A DNA stretch of 64,000 nt from Pseudoclavibacter sp. RFBB5 (GTDB lineage: Bacteria; Actinomycetota; Actinomycetes; Actinomycetales; Microbacteriaceae): the NCBI RefSeq assembly GCF_002931555.1, contig NZ_PSTZ01000003.1:124001-188000 (forward strand). Reading direction: 5' to 3'. Of the stretch, positions 33,320 through 43,282 are shown one piece after another. Position 1 is the first letter of the stretch, and each line of letters starts with the position of its first letter. The notes beneath the pieces are model-generated. The model was given only the letters and a program-made list of their open reading frames with translations, was not told the origin of the DNA and did not search any database. The translations under genes and the position numbers were made by a program.

Positions 33320-34603
33320 ATGCGAAAGAAATGGGCAGCCGCGGCCGTGATCGCGGTCAGCAGCCTGGCACTGGCTGGCTGCAGTCCAAGCGCTCCTGAA
33401 GGCGACGGAGTCCTGACGCTCTGGCACTTCGAGGCGGAGAACAGTGCGATGGGCATCGCCTGGGACGAGGCGATCAAGGTCTTCGAAGAGGAGACGGGTG
33501 CGACCGTCGAGTTCGAGGAGAAGAGCTTCGAGCAGATCCGCCAGACCGCAAGCCAGGTCCTCAACTCGGACCAGGCGCCGGACATTCTCGAGTACACGAA
33601 GGGCAATGCCACGGCCGGCCTCCTCGCCAGCCAGGGCCTGCTCACCCCCATCACCGAATCCGTCGAGGAATACGGCTGGGCAGACAAGCTCGCGCCCGCA
33701 CTGCAGACCACTGCGCGCTACAGCGAAGACGGGGTCATGGGATCCGGCGAGTGGTACGGCGTGCCGAACTACGGCGAGTTCGTCACCGTCTACTACAACA
33801 AGGCGGCGTTCGCCGAGCAGGGCATCGAGGTGCCCACGACGATGGCCGAGTTCGAAGGCGCACTCAAGACCTTCGCGGATGCGGGCATCACGCCGCTCGC
33901 GCAGGCAGGCCTCGAGTACCCCCTCGGTCAGCTCTGGTACCAGTTCCTCCTGCAGGAATCCGACCGCGACTTCGTCAACGACTACCAGCTCTACGAAGGC
34001 GAAGTCGACTGGCAGAGCGACGCGATGAAGAACGCGACCGACAAGGTCGTCGAGTACGTCGATGCCGGCTACATCTCCCCGAACGCCTCCGGGCTCAAGG
34101 CCGAGGACGCGGGAGTCTCGTTCATCAACGGCGACGCACCCATCTTCGTGTCCGGCAGCTGGTGGTACGGGCGGTTCGCCGACGAGATCTCGGGCTTCGA
34201 CTGGGGCATCGTACCGTTCCCCGAGACCGAGCTGAGCCTCGGCTCGGCCGGCAACATGTGGGTCGTGCCAGCGGCTGCCGGGGACCCCGACCTCGCCACG
34301 CAGTTCATCGAGATCACCATGCGCCCCGAGATCCAGGCGCTCATCGGCAACAACGGCGGCCTCCCCGTCGCCGCCAACGTCGACGACATCACCGACCCGA
34401 AGAGCCAGGAGCTCATCTCGGCCTTCAACGACATCAACGAGAAGGACGGGCTGGCGTTCTACCCGGACTGGCCGACCCCGACCTTCTACGACGAACTCGT
34501 CGCGCAGCTCCAGGAGCTCGTGAACAAGACGAAGACCTCGGATGAGGTCCTCGACAGCCTCGGCCAGTCGTACGACTCGTACGCGGTCGACTTCCGCGAG
34601 TAA
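33320..34603 (+). CDS. CUT1-type sugar ABC transporter substrate-binding lipoprotein
   Basis: 427 residues. Signal peptide MRKKWAAAAVIAVSSLALAG with lipobox LAGC; mature domain of the MalE-like (family 1) class: LTLWHFEAENSAMG, a Trp-rich C-terminal lobe (FVSGSWWYGRF), and GIVPFPETELSLGSAGNMWV. Binds an oligosaccharide; the neighbouring alpha-xylosidase and beta-glucosidase suggest xyloglucan-derived or other xylose/glucose oligomers (inference). RBS AAAGGAG. Followed by a hairpin and two permeases. Confidence 0.92.
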   Translation: MRKKWAAAAVIAVSSLALAGCSPSAPEGDGVLTLWHFEAENSAMGIAWDEAIKVFEEETGATVEFEEKSFEQIRQTASQVLNSDQAPDILEYTKGNATAGLLASQGLLTPITESVEEYGWADKLAPALQTTARYSEDGVMGSGEWYGVPNYGEFVTVYYNKAAFAEQGIEVPTTMAEFEGALKTFADAGITPLAQAGLEYPLGQLWYQFLLQESDRDFVNDYQLYEGEVDWQSDAMKNATDKVVEYVDAGYISPNASGLKAEDAGVSFINGDAPIFVSGSWWYGRFADEISGFDWGIVPFPETELSLGSAGNMWVVPAAAGDPDLATQFIEITMRPEIQALIGNNGGLPVAANVDDITDPKSQELISAFNDINEKDGLAFYPDWPTPTFYDELVAQLQELVNKTKTSDEVLDSLGQSYDSYAVDFRE

Positions 34604-34610
34604 TCAGACG

Positions 34611-34642
34611 CGGGGCCGGACGCCATTCGTCGGCCGGCCCCG
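34611..34642 (+). terminator. Intercistronic hairpin after the sugar binding-protein gene
   Basis: CGGGGCCGG (34611-34619) pairs with CCGGCCCCG (34634-34642); the inner ACG/CGT can extend the stem. Only 8 bp after the stop and before the permease start at 34665. It fits the common excess expression of the binding protein over its permeases. Confidence 0.65.
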
Positions 34643-34664
34643 CCCACTCTGAAAGAGACCAACC

Positions 34665-35639
34665 ATGGCTCAGCTGCCGCTTGCGAAAAAACCAGGGCGT
34701 CGCCCGCTCCCCGCCGATGTCAGCTCCTTCCCGGAGCGAGGCGCCTCCCGCTGGGGGTGGTGGCTCTACCTCGTCCCCGGGGCGCTCCTGCTCATCGTCG
34801 TCATCGTCGTTCCCCTCTTCTGGAACGTCTACCTCAGCTTCACGGAGTACCGGGGCATCCGGCCGCCCGAGTTCATCGGGCTCGAGAACTGGGTGAAGCT
34901 CTTCGGGGACTCCGCCTTCTGGGCGTCATTCCGGAACACCATCGCGATGATCATCGCCATGGTCGTGGTCCCAACTGCACTCGGCCTGCTGGTCGCCGTC
35001 GTGCTCTTCGACGTCATCGGCAAGAAGTTCGGTGGCCGCATCGCCAGTTTCCTGCGCGCCACCTACTACCTCCCGCAGATCCTGCCCATGGCCATCGCGG
35101 GCATCGTGATCGGGTGGATCCTGCGCCCGGAGAACGGCGCGCTCAACGTGATGCTCGAAGCGGTCGGCCTCGGTGGGCTCGCCAGCAACTGGCTCGGGAG
35201 TCCGGACACGGCGCTCCTGAGCATCATGCTCGTGCTCGTGTGGGTGCAGCTCGGCTACCCGATCGTCATCTTCATGGCCGCCCTGCAGCGCGTCGACCCC
35301 GAGCTGTACGAGGCGGCGGAACTCGATGGCGCGGGATGGTGGGACCGGTTCACGGCGATCACGCTCGGGCAGATCCGGCCCGAGGTGTTCGTCGTCACCC
35401 TCACCTGCACCATCGCGGCGCTGAAGGTCTTCGGCCCCATCTACGTGCTCACGCGCGGCGGCCCGGGCACCAGCACGCTCGTCCCCAGCTACTACGCGTA
35501 CAGCGAGTTCTTCCAATCCCAGCAGGTCGGCTACGGGGCGACCATCGCCACAGCCCTCACCATCGTCATCGCGATCGTCGCGATCTTCTTCATCCGAGCG
35601 CAGACCTCGGTGGAGCGGAAGGAGCGTGCGGGACTATGA
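34665..35639 (+). CDS. Sugar ABC transporter permease, MalF/UgpA-like
   Basis: 324 residues, six to seven transmembrane segments. The coupling EAA motif reads YEAAELDGAGWWDRFTAITL; the first helix is preceded by a basic, Pro-rich N-terminus. Overlaps the second permease by 4 nt (ATGA). No ATP-binding subunit accompanies the system, so it presumably uses a shared MsiK/UgpC-type ATPase encoded elsewhere, which is common in actinobacteria. Confidence 0.92.
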   Translation: MAQLPLAKKPGRRPLPADVSSFPERGASRWGWWLYLVPGALLLIVVIVVPLFWNVYLSFTEYRGIRPPEFIGLENWVKLFGDSAFWASFRNTIAMIIAMVVVPTALGLLVAVVLFDVIGKKFGGRIASFLRATYYLPQILPMAIAGIVIGWILRPENGALNVMLEAVGLGGLASNWLGSPDTALLSIMLVLVWVQLGYPIVIFMAALQRVDPELYEAAELDGAGWWDRFTAITLGQIRPEVFVVTLTCTIAALKVFGPIYVLTRGGPGTSTLVPSYYAYSEFFQSQQVGYGATIATALTIVIAIVAIFFIRAQTSVERKERAGL

Positions 35640-36517
35640 CCGCAGACGCAGTGTCGAAGCAGCGCGCACCCAAGCGGCCGCGCTCCAAGTACCTCGCCCC
35701 GAACGGCAAGGACTGGATCGCGATCACCCTCACGGTGATCGGCGGGCTCATCATCCTCTTCCCGTTCATCCTCATCCTCCTGAACTCGTTCAAGTCCCCG
35801 AGCGACTACAGCGAGGGCGGCCCGCTCGCGTTCCCGTCGTCGCTGTACTTCGACGGCATCGTCGCGTTCTGGGAACGCACGAACTTCCCGCAGAAGCTGT
35901 GGAACTCGATCTGGATCTCCGGCACGGTCGCCGTCGCCGCCGTCCTCATCTCGTTCCTCAACGCCTACGCCATCGGGGTGGGCCGCGTGAGGGGGCGGAT
36001 GTGGATCATCGTCGCGTTCCTCTTCGCGAACCTCCTGCCGCAGGAAGCGCTGCTCTACCCGCTCTACAACATGTTCAAGATGGTCGGCCTCTACGACAAC
36101 CCGTGGAGCGTCGTGATCATCTTCACGGTCATCCAGAGCGCATTCGGCACCTACCTGCTCGCGTCGGTGCTCGGCACGTTCCCCAAGGAGATCCTCGAGG
36201 CCGCCGCGCTCGACGGCGCGAGTCGCTGGACGGTGCTGTGGCGCGTCGTGTTCCCGATCAGCATGCCGACCCTCAGCGTGCTCATCATCTTCTTCTTCAT
36301 CTGGACCTGGAACGAGTTCCTGATCCCCCTCACCTTCCTGGTCAGCAACGCCTCCCAGACGGTCCCCGTCGCGGTCAGCGTGCTCCAGGGCGACCGAATG
36401 ATGGACGTCACGACGACCAGTGCTTCCGCCCTGCTCGGCGTCATCCCGACGCTCATCTTCTTCCTCATCTTCCAGCGCACGTTGACGCGCGGCATCACCG
36501 CCGGCGCGGTCAAGTAA
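35636..36517 (+). CDS. Sugar ABC transporter permease, MalG/UgpE-like
   Basis: 293 residues, six transmembrane segments. EAA motif LEAAALDGASRWTVLWRVVF; MalG-type C-terminus ending RGITAGAVK. The ATG lies in the stop of the first permease. The alpha-xylosidase gene starts 14 bp after its stop, so transport and hydrolysis are one operon. Confidence 0.92.
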   Translation: MTADAVSKQRAPKRPRSKYLAPNGKDWIAITLTVIGGLIILFPFILILLNSFKSPSDYSEGGPLAFPSSLYFDGIVAFWERTNFPQKLWNSIWISGTVAVAAVLISFLNAYAIGVGRVRGRMWIIVAFLFANLLPQEALLYPLYNMFKMVGLYDNPWSVVIIFTVIQSAFGTYLLASVLGTFPKEILEAAALDGASRWTVLWRVVFPISMPTLSVLIIFFFIWTWNEFLIPLTFLVSNASQTVPVAVSVLQGDRMMDVTTTSASALLGVIPTLIFFLIFQRTLTRGITAGAVK

Positions 36518-36531
36518 GGCGAAAGGCAACC

Positions 36532-38880
36532 ATGAAATTCACCGACGGGTTCTGGCAGATCCGACCAGGCGTCGAGGTCCTCTACGCACAGGAGGTCTAC
36601 GACCTCGAGCAGTCGTCCGACGGGCAGGGCCTGCAGATCACGGCCCCCACGAAGGTCATCGGCTCGCGCGGCGACACCCTCAACAGGCCGATCCTCACCG
36701 TCTCCATCCACTCGCCGCTCCCCGACGTGATCGGCGTCACCATCGAGCACCACCAGGGCGGCAAGCCCCCGCTGGGCTTCTCGCTGCCGGGTGCGACGAG
36801 CGGTCACGCGGAAGTCAGCGTGGGCGAGACGGAGGGCACGCTCACGAGCGGCAGCCTGACGCTGCGGGCTGCTCGCGGTGAGCCGTGGTCGCTCTCGTTC
36901 GAATCGGATGGGCGTGTGCTCACGAGCAGCGGGCACCGCTCAGTCGGGTACGCGGGCCTGCAGGCGGATGCGCAGGTCGACGCAGGAGTCGTCGGGTCGC
37001 CGCGGTCCGGCATGGCGCTGCCGCTCGCTGAGCACTATGTGCACGAGCAGCTGTCGCTCGAGGTGGGCGAGCTCATCTACGGGCTCGGCGAGCGCTTCGG
37101 GCCACTCGTCAAGAACGGCCAGAACGTCGAGGTCTGGAACGCCGACGGGGGCACGTCGAGCGAGCAGGCCTACAAGAACGTCCCCTTCTACCTCAGCGAC
37201 CGGGGTTACGGGGTGCTCGTCGACAACGCGGGCCACGTCAGCTTCGAGGTGGGGTCCGAGGCGGTCGAGCGGGTGCAGTTCTCGGTGCCGGGCGAGCGCC
37301 TCACGTACTACGTCATCGGCGGGGGCTCGCCAGAGGCGGTGCTCGATCGCTACACGCAGCTGACGGGACGCCCCGCGAAGGTGCCAGCGTGGTCCTACGG
37401 GCTCTGGCTGTCGACGAGCTTCACGACCGACTACGAGGAGACGACGGTCACCGAGTTCATCGACGCGATGGCGGAGCGGGAGCTGCCGCTGAGCGTGTTC
37501 CACTTCGACTGCTTCTGGATGCGCGAGTTCAACTGGTCCGACTTCACGTGGGATGCGCGCACGTTCCCGGAGCCAGAGCGGATGCTCGCGAGGCTCCACG
37601 CGAAGGACCTGCGCGTGAGCGTGTGGATCAACCCGTACATCGGACAGCGCTCGCACCTGTTCGCGGAGGCGAAAGAGCTCGGCTACCTGGTGCGCAAACC
37701 CAACGGCGACGTCTGGCAATGGGACAAGTGGCAGGCAGGAATGGCACTGGTGGACTTCACGAACGCGGAGGCCACCGCCTGGTACCAGGGCAAGCTCCGC
37801 GCGCTCATCGACCAGGGCGTCGACTGCTTCAAGACCGACTTCGGCGAGCGCATCCCCGTCGACGTCGTCTACGCGGATGGCTCCGACCCCGTCGGCATGC
37901 ACAACTTCTACACGCAGCGGTACAACGAGGCGGTGTTCGAAGTGCTCGAGGGTGCCAAGGGGGAGGGCGACGCGGTGCTGTTCGCGCGCTCGGCGACGGT
38001 GGGCGGTCAGCGCCTCCCGGTGCACTGGGGTGGGGACTCCACGTCGAGCTACGTGTCGATGGCGGAGACGCTGCGCGGCGGCCTCTCGCTCGCGCTCAGT
38101 GGATTCGGCTTCTGGAGCCACGACATCGGCGGCTTCGAGGGCACGCCTGACGCCGGCGTCTTCAAGCGCTGGGTCGCGTTCGGCCTGCTGTCGAGCCACT
38201 CGCGGCTCCACGGTTCGAGCTCGTACCGCGTGCCGTGGGTGTTCGACGAGGCCGAGGGGCTCGACGAGTCCGATCCGCAGAGCGCCGTCTCGGTGCTGCG
38301 GAAGTTCAGCCGGCTGAAGCTGCAGCTCATGCCCTACCTCTACGCGGCGGGCCTGGAGGCGCACGAGCGCGGCATCCCGATGCTCCGGCCCATGGTGCTC
38401 GCGTTCCCCGACGACCCGAGCTGCCGGTACCTCGACCGGCAGTACCTGCTCGGCGAGCACCTCCTCGTCGCCCCGGTCTTCTCGGCCGATGAGGACGTCG
38501 AGTTCTACCTTCCCGCCGGCCGCTGGACGTCCCTGCTCGACGGCACGACCGTGCAGGGAGGCACGTGGCGGCGCGAACGGCACGGCTTCGACAGCCTCCC
38601 GCTGTACGTGCGCGAGGGTGCGGTGATCGCGCGGCATGAGCGTTTCGACCGCCCAGACCACGACTACCTCGACGGCGTCGTCATCTCCGCGTACCCGGGG
38701 GCGGGCGCTGGATCCGCGGTGACGACCGTGACGACACCGGATGGGGCGAGCGCTGAGTTCGTCGTGAGCTGGGACGACGACTCGGTCAGTGCGACCGGAC
38801 CGACCACGAGCACCTGGTCGCTGCAGCTCGGGGACACCCGGGTGGATGCCGACGGCGCAGCGGCTCGGATCGAACGATGA
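36532..38880 (+). CDS. Alpha-xylosidase, GH31 (YicI-like)
   Basis: 782 residues. GH31 nucleophile D436 in [11 protein letters not shown] and acid/base D502 in [25 protein letters not shown] and the N-terminal [16 protein letters not shown] match the YicI alpha-xylosidase branch rather than alpha-glucosidases (KTDFGE instead of DMNE). Releases alpha-1,6-linked xylose from xyloglucan oligosaccharides or isoprimeverose. Cytoplasmic: no signal peptide, so substrates must arrive through the ABC importer just upstream. ATG at 36532; the open frame reaching back to 35626 is a shadow. The stop overlaps the next ATG by 4 nt. Confidence 0.93.
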   Translation: MKFTDGFWQIRPGVEVLYAQEVYDLEQSSDGQGLQITAPTKVIGSRGDTLNRPILTVSIHSPLPDVIGVTIEHHQGGKPPLGFSLPGATSGHAEVSVGETEGTLTSGSLTLRAARGEPWSLSFESDGRVLTSSGHRSVGYAGLQADAQVDAGVVGSPRSGMALPLAEHYVHEQLSLEVGELIYGLGERFGPLVKNGQNVEVWNADGGTSSEQAYKNVPFYLSDRGYGVLVDNAGHVSFEVGSEAVERVQFSVPGERLTYYVIGGGSPEAVLDRYTQLTGRPAKVPAWSYGLWLSTSFTTDYEETTVTEFIDAMAERELPLSVFHFDCFWMREFNWSDFTWDARTFPEPERMLARLHAKDLRVSVWINPYIGQRSHLFAEAKELGYLVRKPNGDVWQWDKWQAGMALVDFTNAEATAWYQGKLRALIDQGVDCFKTDFGERIPVDVVYADGSDPVGMHNFYTQRYNEAVFEVLEGAKGEGDAVLFARSATVGGQRLPVHWGGDSTSSYVSMAETLRGGLSLALSGFGFWSHDIGGFEGTPDAGVFKRWVAFGLLSSHSRLHGSSSYRVPWVFDEAEGLDESDPQSAVSVLRKFSRLKLQLMPYLYAAGLEAHERGIPMLRPMVLAFPDDPSCRYLDRQYLLGEHLLVAPVFSADEDVEFYLPAGRWTSLLDGTTVQGGTWRRERHGFDSLPLYVREGAVIARHERFDRPDHDYLDGVVISAYPGAGAGSAVTTVTTPDGASAEFVVSWDDDSVSATGPTTSTWSLQLGDTRVDADGAAARIER

Positions 38881-40292
38881 GCCGCGCTGGTGCGGACTTC
38901 CCTCCCGGGTTCCTCATCGGGGCGGCCACCGCGGCATTCCAGATCGAGGGCGCTGCTCGTGAGGATGGGCGTGGCCCGTCGATCTGGGACACCTTCAGCC
39001 ACACGCCTGGCAAGACCTGGAACGGCGACACGGGCGACGTCGCGGCCGACCACTACCACCGCGTCGAGGCCGACCTGGAACTCATGGCGGAGCTGGGTCT
39101 CGAGGCCTACCGCTTCTCGATCTCCTGGCCGCGCGTGCAGCCGGGCGGATCAGGGCGGGTCGAGCCGCGAGGCCTCGCGTTCTACGACCGCCTCGTCGAT
39201 GGGCTCCTCGAGCGGGGCATCAGACCCATCGCGACGCTGTACCACTGGGATCTGCCCCAGGAGCTCGAGGACGCCGGCGGCTGGGCGAACCGGGAGACGG
39301 CGTTCCGCTTCGAGGAGTACGCCCACGTGGCCGCGGCGCACCTCGGCGACCGGGTGCACACGTGGACGACCCTCAACGAACCCTGGTGCTCCGCCTACCT
39401 CGGCTACGGATCTGGCGCTCACGCGCCTGGCCGGACCGACGGCGCTGACGCGCTCGCGGCGGTCCACCATCTCAACCTGGCCCACGGGCTCGCGGTGTCG
39501 GCCATCCGTGGCGCAGCCAGCAACGCCCCCGACGTCTCGGCGACCCTGAACTTCCACGTGACGCGAGGGGATGACCCCGACGCGAAGCGACGCGTGGATG
39601 CGCTCGCCAACCGCGCGTTCACGTCTCCCATGCTCCTAGGGAGATACGACGAGGACTTCCTGCGGGACACGGCCTCGGTCTCGGACTGGTCGTTCGTCGA
39701 GCCGGGGGACCTCGAGCGCATCCACCAGCCGCTCGACTTCCTCGGCGTGAACTACTACTCCACCGTCACCGTGCGCACCTGGGACGGCGTGAGCGAGCGG
39801 GTCAAGAACGACGGCCACAAGGATATGGGCGGATCCCCGTGGCCAGGAAGCCCGGACATCGACTTCCTGCCGCAGGCCGGCCCGTACACGGACATGGGCT
39901 GGAACATCGCGCCGGACGGGCTCGAGGAGCTGCTCGTCTCGCTCTCCGAGCAGTTCCCGGACCTGACCCTCATGATCACGGAGAACGGCGCAGCCTTCGC
40001 CGACGTCGTGACGGTCGACGGAGATCGGCAGGTCGTCGACGACCCGGAGCGCATCGACTACCTGCGGCGTCACTTCGCCGCCGCGCGTCGCGCCATGGAT
40101 CGCGGCGTCGACCTCCGCGGGTACCTCGTCTGGTCGCTCATGGACAACTTCGAGTGGGGGTACGGGTACTCGAAGCGATTCGGCGTGGTCCACATCGACT
40201 ACGAGACGCAGCGGCGCACCGTGAAGAACAGCGGCCTGTGGCTGTCTGATCTCATCCGCAACCGGCAAATTTCGGGGGTAGGCCGCGAATAA
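38877..40292 (+). CDS. Beta-glucosidase, GH1
   Basis: 471 residues. Acid/base E168 in [14 protein letters not shown] and nucleophile E369 in [11 protein letters not shown]-terminal [20 protein letters not shown] and C-terminal [22 protein letters not shown] are standard GH1. Cytoplasmic. Would remove beta-linked glucose after the GH31 enzyme has cleared xylose from the non-reducing end. Starts within the alpha-xylosidase stop (ATGA). Confidence 0.95.
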   Translation: MSRAGADFPPGFLIGAATAAFQIEGAAREDGRGPSIWDTFSHTPGKTWNGDTGDVAADHYHRVEADLELMAELGLEAYRFSISWPRVQPGGSGRVEPRGLAFYDRLVDGLLERGIRPIATLYHWDLPQELEDAGGWANRETAFRFEEYAHVAAAHLGDRVHTWTTLNEPWCSAYLGYGSGAHAPGRTDGADALAAVHHLNLAHGLAVSAIRGAASNAPDVSATLNFHVTRGDDPDAKRRVDALANRAFTSPMLLGRYDEDFLRDTASVSDWSFVEPGDLERIHQPLDFLGVNYYSTVTVRTWDGVSERVKNDGHKDMGGSPWPGSPDIDFLPQAGPYTDMGWNIAPDGLEELLVSLSEQFPDLTLMITENGAAFADVVTVDGDRQVVDDPERIDYLRRHFAAARRAMDRGVDLRGYLVWSLMDNFEWGYGYSKRFGVVHIDYETQRRTVKNSGLWLSDLIRNRQISGVGRE

Positions 40293-40481
40293 GTTGGAGG
40301 AGACAACCAAGGCGTTTGACAGGCAGCATCCGCAGGACGGCAGGCTAGGCCCCGAATACAAGGTGGCCGTACGTCGCAGTTCGGTCACGAATCTCTCCGA
40401 AGAGGTCGCGCGCAAGCCCAAGTAGGTATATGTTTGGCGCGACAACTTAGGGCAAGACATTTCAGAGAGGAAATGACCTTC
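40293..40481 (+). promoter_or_regulatory. Promoter/leader of the ChvE-MmsAB operon
   Basis: 190 bp. TATGTT (40430-40435) is a plausible -10. GTTTGGCGCGACAAC directly after it shares GTT-N5-CG-N-CAAC with the candidate operator before xylA. A 13-bp direct repeat TAGGCC(G/C)CGAATA occurs at 40279 and 40346. AGAGAGG precedes the start. Confidence 0.35.
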
Positions 40482-41603
40482 ATGTCAGCAACGAAGAAGT
40501 TGCTCGGTCTCGCAGTCGTTGGAGGCCTCGCACTCGGCCTCACCGCCTGCGACGCGCCAGCAGACCCAGCAGCAACCGGCGAAGCAGGAGCAGCAGTCGA
40601 GGTCGAGAGCGTCGGCATCTCGATGCCGACCCGCGAGCTCGAGCGTTGGATCAACGACGGCGCGCAGCTCCAGAGCAAGCTCGACGAGGCCGGCTTCACC
40701 ACCGACCTCCAGTACGCCGAGAACGACCCGGACACGCAGATCTCGCAGATCCAGAACCAGATCGCGTCCGGAGTCAACGTGCTCGTCGTCGCCGCCATCG
40801 ACGGCTCGGTGCTCGCACCGGTGCTGCAGGACGCGGCTGACGAAGGCGTCACGATCATCGCCTACGACCGCCTCATCAACGACACCGAGAACGTCGACTA
40901 CTACGCGACGTTCGACAACTACGCGGTCGGCAAGCTGCAGGGCGAGTACATCGTCGACACGCTCGACCTCGAGAACCAGCCGGGCCCGTTCTACCTCGAG
41001 CCCTTCGCCGGCAGCCCCGACGACAACAACGCCAAGTTCTTCTTCTCCGGCGCATGGGATGTCCTCAAGCCGTACATCGACGAGGGCAAGCTCGAGGTCG
41101 CCTCGGGCAAGGCACCCGCATCGAACGACGACTGGGCCTCCGTCGGCATCCAGGGCTGGGAGAGCGCTGGCGCTCAGGACGAGATGGAGAACCGTCTCGC
41201 CTCGAACTACAGCGACAAGAAGGTCGACGTCGTCCTCTCGCCGAACGACAGCCTCGCCCAGGGCATCTCGGAGGCGCTCGTCTCCGCCGGCTACACGCCG
41301 GGCTCCGAGTGGCCGATCCTCACGGGCCAGGACGCTGACAAGGCGTCCGTCGTGAACATCCTCGCCGACAAGCAGTCCATGACGGTCTGGAAGGACACCC
41401 GCCTCCTCGGCGACCAGGTCTTCGCCATGATCGAGTCCCTCAAGGCCGGCACCGAGGTCGACGTCAACGACACCGAGAGCTACGACAACGGCGTCAAGGT
41501 CGTCCCCTCGTACCTCCTCGACCCCGAGGTCGTCACGAAGGACAGCGTGCAGGAGAAGCTCATCGACAGCGGCTTCCTCAAGGCATCGGACGTCGGACTC
41601 TAA
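40482..41603 (+). CDS. chvE: Multiple-monosaccharide ABC transporter binding lipoprotein (ChvE-like)
   Basis: 373 residues from the ATG at 40482 (an ATG at 40473 is too close to AGAGAGG). Signal peptide with lipobox LTAC. Family-2 sugar-binding fold: VGISMPTRELERWINDG, the NVLVVAAIDGSVL motif, IIAYDRLINDT with sugar-binding Asp/Arg, and YYATFDNYAVGKLQGEYI. ChvE/XylF members bind xylose, glucose, galactose or arabinose. Together with xylA-xylB nearby, xylose is the likeliest. Followed by a strong hairpin and mmsA-mmsB. Confidence 0.9.
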   Translation: MSATKKLLGLAVVGGLALGLTACDAPADPAATGEAGAAVEVESVGISMPTRELERWINDGAQLQSKLDEAGFTTDLQYAENDPDTQISQIQNQIASGVNVLVVAAIDGSVLAPVLQDAADEGVTIIAYDRLINDTENVDYYATFDNYAVGKLQGEYIVDTLDLENQPGPFYLEPFAGSPDDNNAKFFFSGAWDVLKPYIDEGKLEVASGKAPASNDDWASVGIQGWESAGAQDEMENRLASNYSDKKVDVVLSPNDSLAQGISEALVSAGYTPGSEWPILTGQDADKASVVNILADKQSMTVWKDTRLLGDQVFAMIESLKAGTEVDVNDTESYDNGVKVVPSYLLDPEVVTKDSVQEKLIDSGFLKASDVGL

Positions 41604-41620
41604 CGAGTCACCGACACACA

Positions 41621-41676
41621 CACGGAACGCGCTCGGGCTGGCTGTGCCCCCACACCAGCCCGAGCGCGCTTCCGTG
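41621..41676 (+). terminator. Attenuating hairpin between chvE-like gene and mmsA
   Basis: CACGGAACGCGCTCGGGCTGG (41621-41641) pairs with 41655-41676 apart from one bulged base; 13-nt loop. Lies 18 bp after the binding-protein stop and 64 bp before the ATPase start, so it probably sets the ratio between them. Confidence 0.8.
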
Positions 41677-41740
41677 ACAGCTCGCGCCTGAACGCGCAGA
41701 GCAACACCGAGCGTTGCAGCTCGGAAAGCGAGACGGAGCA

Positions 41741-43282
41741 ATGGTGCAAGACGACAAGATCCTGAAGATGTCGAACATCGTGAAGGAATTCAGCGGTGTG
41801 CGGGCCCTCTCGGGCGTCAACATCGAAGTCCAGCGCGGCGAGGTGCACGGCATCTGCGGCGAGAACGGCGCTGGCAAGTCGACGCTCATGAAGGTCCTGA
41901 GCGGCGTCTACCCCCACGGCACCTTCGAGGGGACCATCGAGTTCGATGGCCGCGAGGTGCGGTACAAGAACATCAACGACAGCGAGCACGACGGCATCGT
42001 CATCATCCACCAGGAGCTCGCCCTCAGCCCCTACCTGTCGATCGCGGAGAACATCTTCCTCGGCAACGAGGTGCAGCGCTTCGGCATCATCGACTGGGAC
42101 GAGACCAACCGCCGCGCGGCAGAGCTGCTGAAGCGGGTCGGCCTCAACGAGAACCCCGCCACCGTGATCCGCGAGATCGGCGTCGGCAAGCAGCAGCTCG
42201 TGGAGATCGCCAAGGCGCTCTCCAAGGACGTGAAGCTCCTCATCCTCGACGAGCCAACCGCCGCCCTCAACGACGAAGACTCCGCCCACCTGCTCGGCCT
42301 CATCGAGCAGCTGCGCGAGCAGGGCATCACCTCGATCATCATCTCCCACAAGCTCAAGGAGATCCGACGCATCGCAGACCGCGTCACGATCATCCGCGAC
42401 GGAGCCACCATCGACTCCATCGACATGAGCGAAGAGGACGCGACCGAGGGGCGGATCATCCGCGCCATGGTCGGCCGAGAGCTCAGCTCCATGTTCCCGC
42501 CCCGCGACGCGGTCATCGGGGAGGAGAAGCTGCGCGTCGAGAACTGGACCGTGCACCACCCCGCCGACCCGAGCCGCAAGGTGGTCGACGACATCTCCTT
42601 CCACGTGCGCGCCGGCGAGATCATCGGCTTCGCGGGCCTCATGGGTGCGGGCCGCACGGAGCTCGCGATGAGCATCTTCGGCCGCAGCTACGGCACCAAC
42701 ATCTCCGGTGAGGTGTACAAGTCGGGCCAGCTGATCTCGACGAAGACGATCGACGAGTCCATCAAGAACGGCCTCGCCTACACCACGGAGGACCGCAAGC
42801 ACCTCGGCCTCAACCTCATCGGCGACATCCAGGCGAACATCTCCGCCGCCGCCGCCAAGAAGGTCGCCCGCTGGGGCGTCGTCGACGGCATCAAGGAGAA
42901 CGGCGTCGCCGAGGGCTACCGCAAGTCCATGAACATCAAGACGGCAAGCGTCGCGACGCTCACGGGCAAGCTCTCCGGAGGAAACCAGCAGAAGGTCGTG
43001 CTCAGCAAATGGCTGCAGACCGACCCGGACGTGCTGTTCCTCGACGAACCCACGCGCGGCATCGACGTCGGCGCCAAGTACGAGATCTACGGACTCATCA
43101 ACAAGCTCGTCGAACAGGGCAGAGCCGTCGTCGTCATCTCCTCCGAGCTCCCCGAGCTGCTCGGTCTCGCCGACCGCATCTACACGATCTCCGAAGGCCG
43201 CCTCACCGGCGAAGTCACCAAGGAGAACGCAACCCAGGAACTCCTCATGCAGTACATGACCGCTGGAAAGGACGAGTCGTGA
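41741..43282 (+). CDS. mmsA: Sugar ABC transporter ATP-binding protein, MmsA/XylG type (two ABC domains)
   Basis: 513 residues with tandem ABC domains. Domain 1: Walker [10 protein letters not shown], Walker [14 protein letters not shown]. Domain 2 lacks a normal Walker A ([10 protein letters not shown]) but has [15 protein letters not shown] and [14 protein letters not shown], as usual for the CUT2 class. ATG at 41741 after ACGGAG. The stop overlaps the mmsB GTG by 4 nt. Confidence 0.93.
   Translation: MVQDDKILKMSNIVKEFSGVRALSGVNIEVQRGEVHGICGENGAGKSTLMKVLSGVYPHGTFEGTIEFDGREVRYKNINDSEHDGIVIIHQELALSPYLSIAENIFLGNEVQRFGIIDWDETNRRAAELLKRVGLNENPATVIREIGVGKQQLVEIAKALSKDVKLLILDEPTAALNDEDSAHLLGLIEQLREQGITSIIISHKLKEIRRIADRVTIIRDGATIDSIDMSEEDATEGRIIRAMVGRELSSMFPPRDAVIGEEKLRVENWTVHHPADPSRKVVDDISFHVRAGEIIGFAGLMGAGRTELAMSIFGRSYGTNISGEVYKSGQLISTKTIDESIKNGLAYTTEDRKHLGLNLIGDIQANISAAAAKKVARWGVVDGIKENGVAEGYRKSMNIKTASVATLTGKLSGGNQQKVVLSKWLQTDPDVLFLDEPTRGIDVGAKYEIYGLINKLVEQGRAVVVISSELPELLGLADRIYTISEGRLTGEVTKENATQELLMQYMTAGKDES

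Noticed and set aside
35626-36531. Upstream extension of the alpha-xylosidase frame
   Set aside because: Lies out of frame over the second permease; the ATG at 36532 matches the YicI N-terminus.
40279-40358. 13-bp direct repeat (TAGGCC[G/C]CGAATA) after the GH1 gene
   Set aside because: One mismatch over 13 bp with unrelated flanks; may be chance, kept only as a note in the promoter entry.
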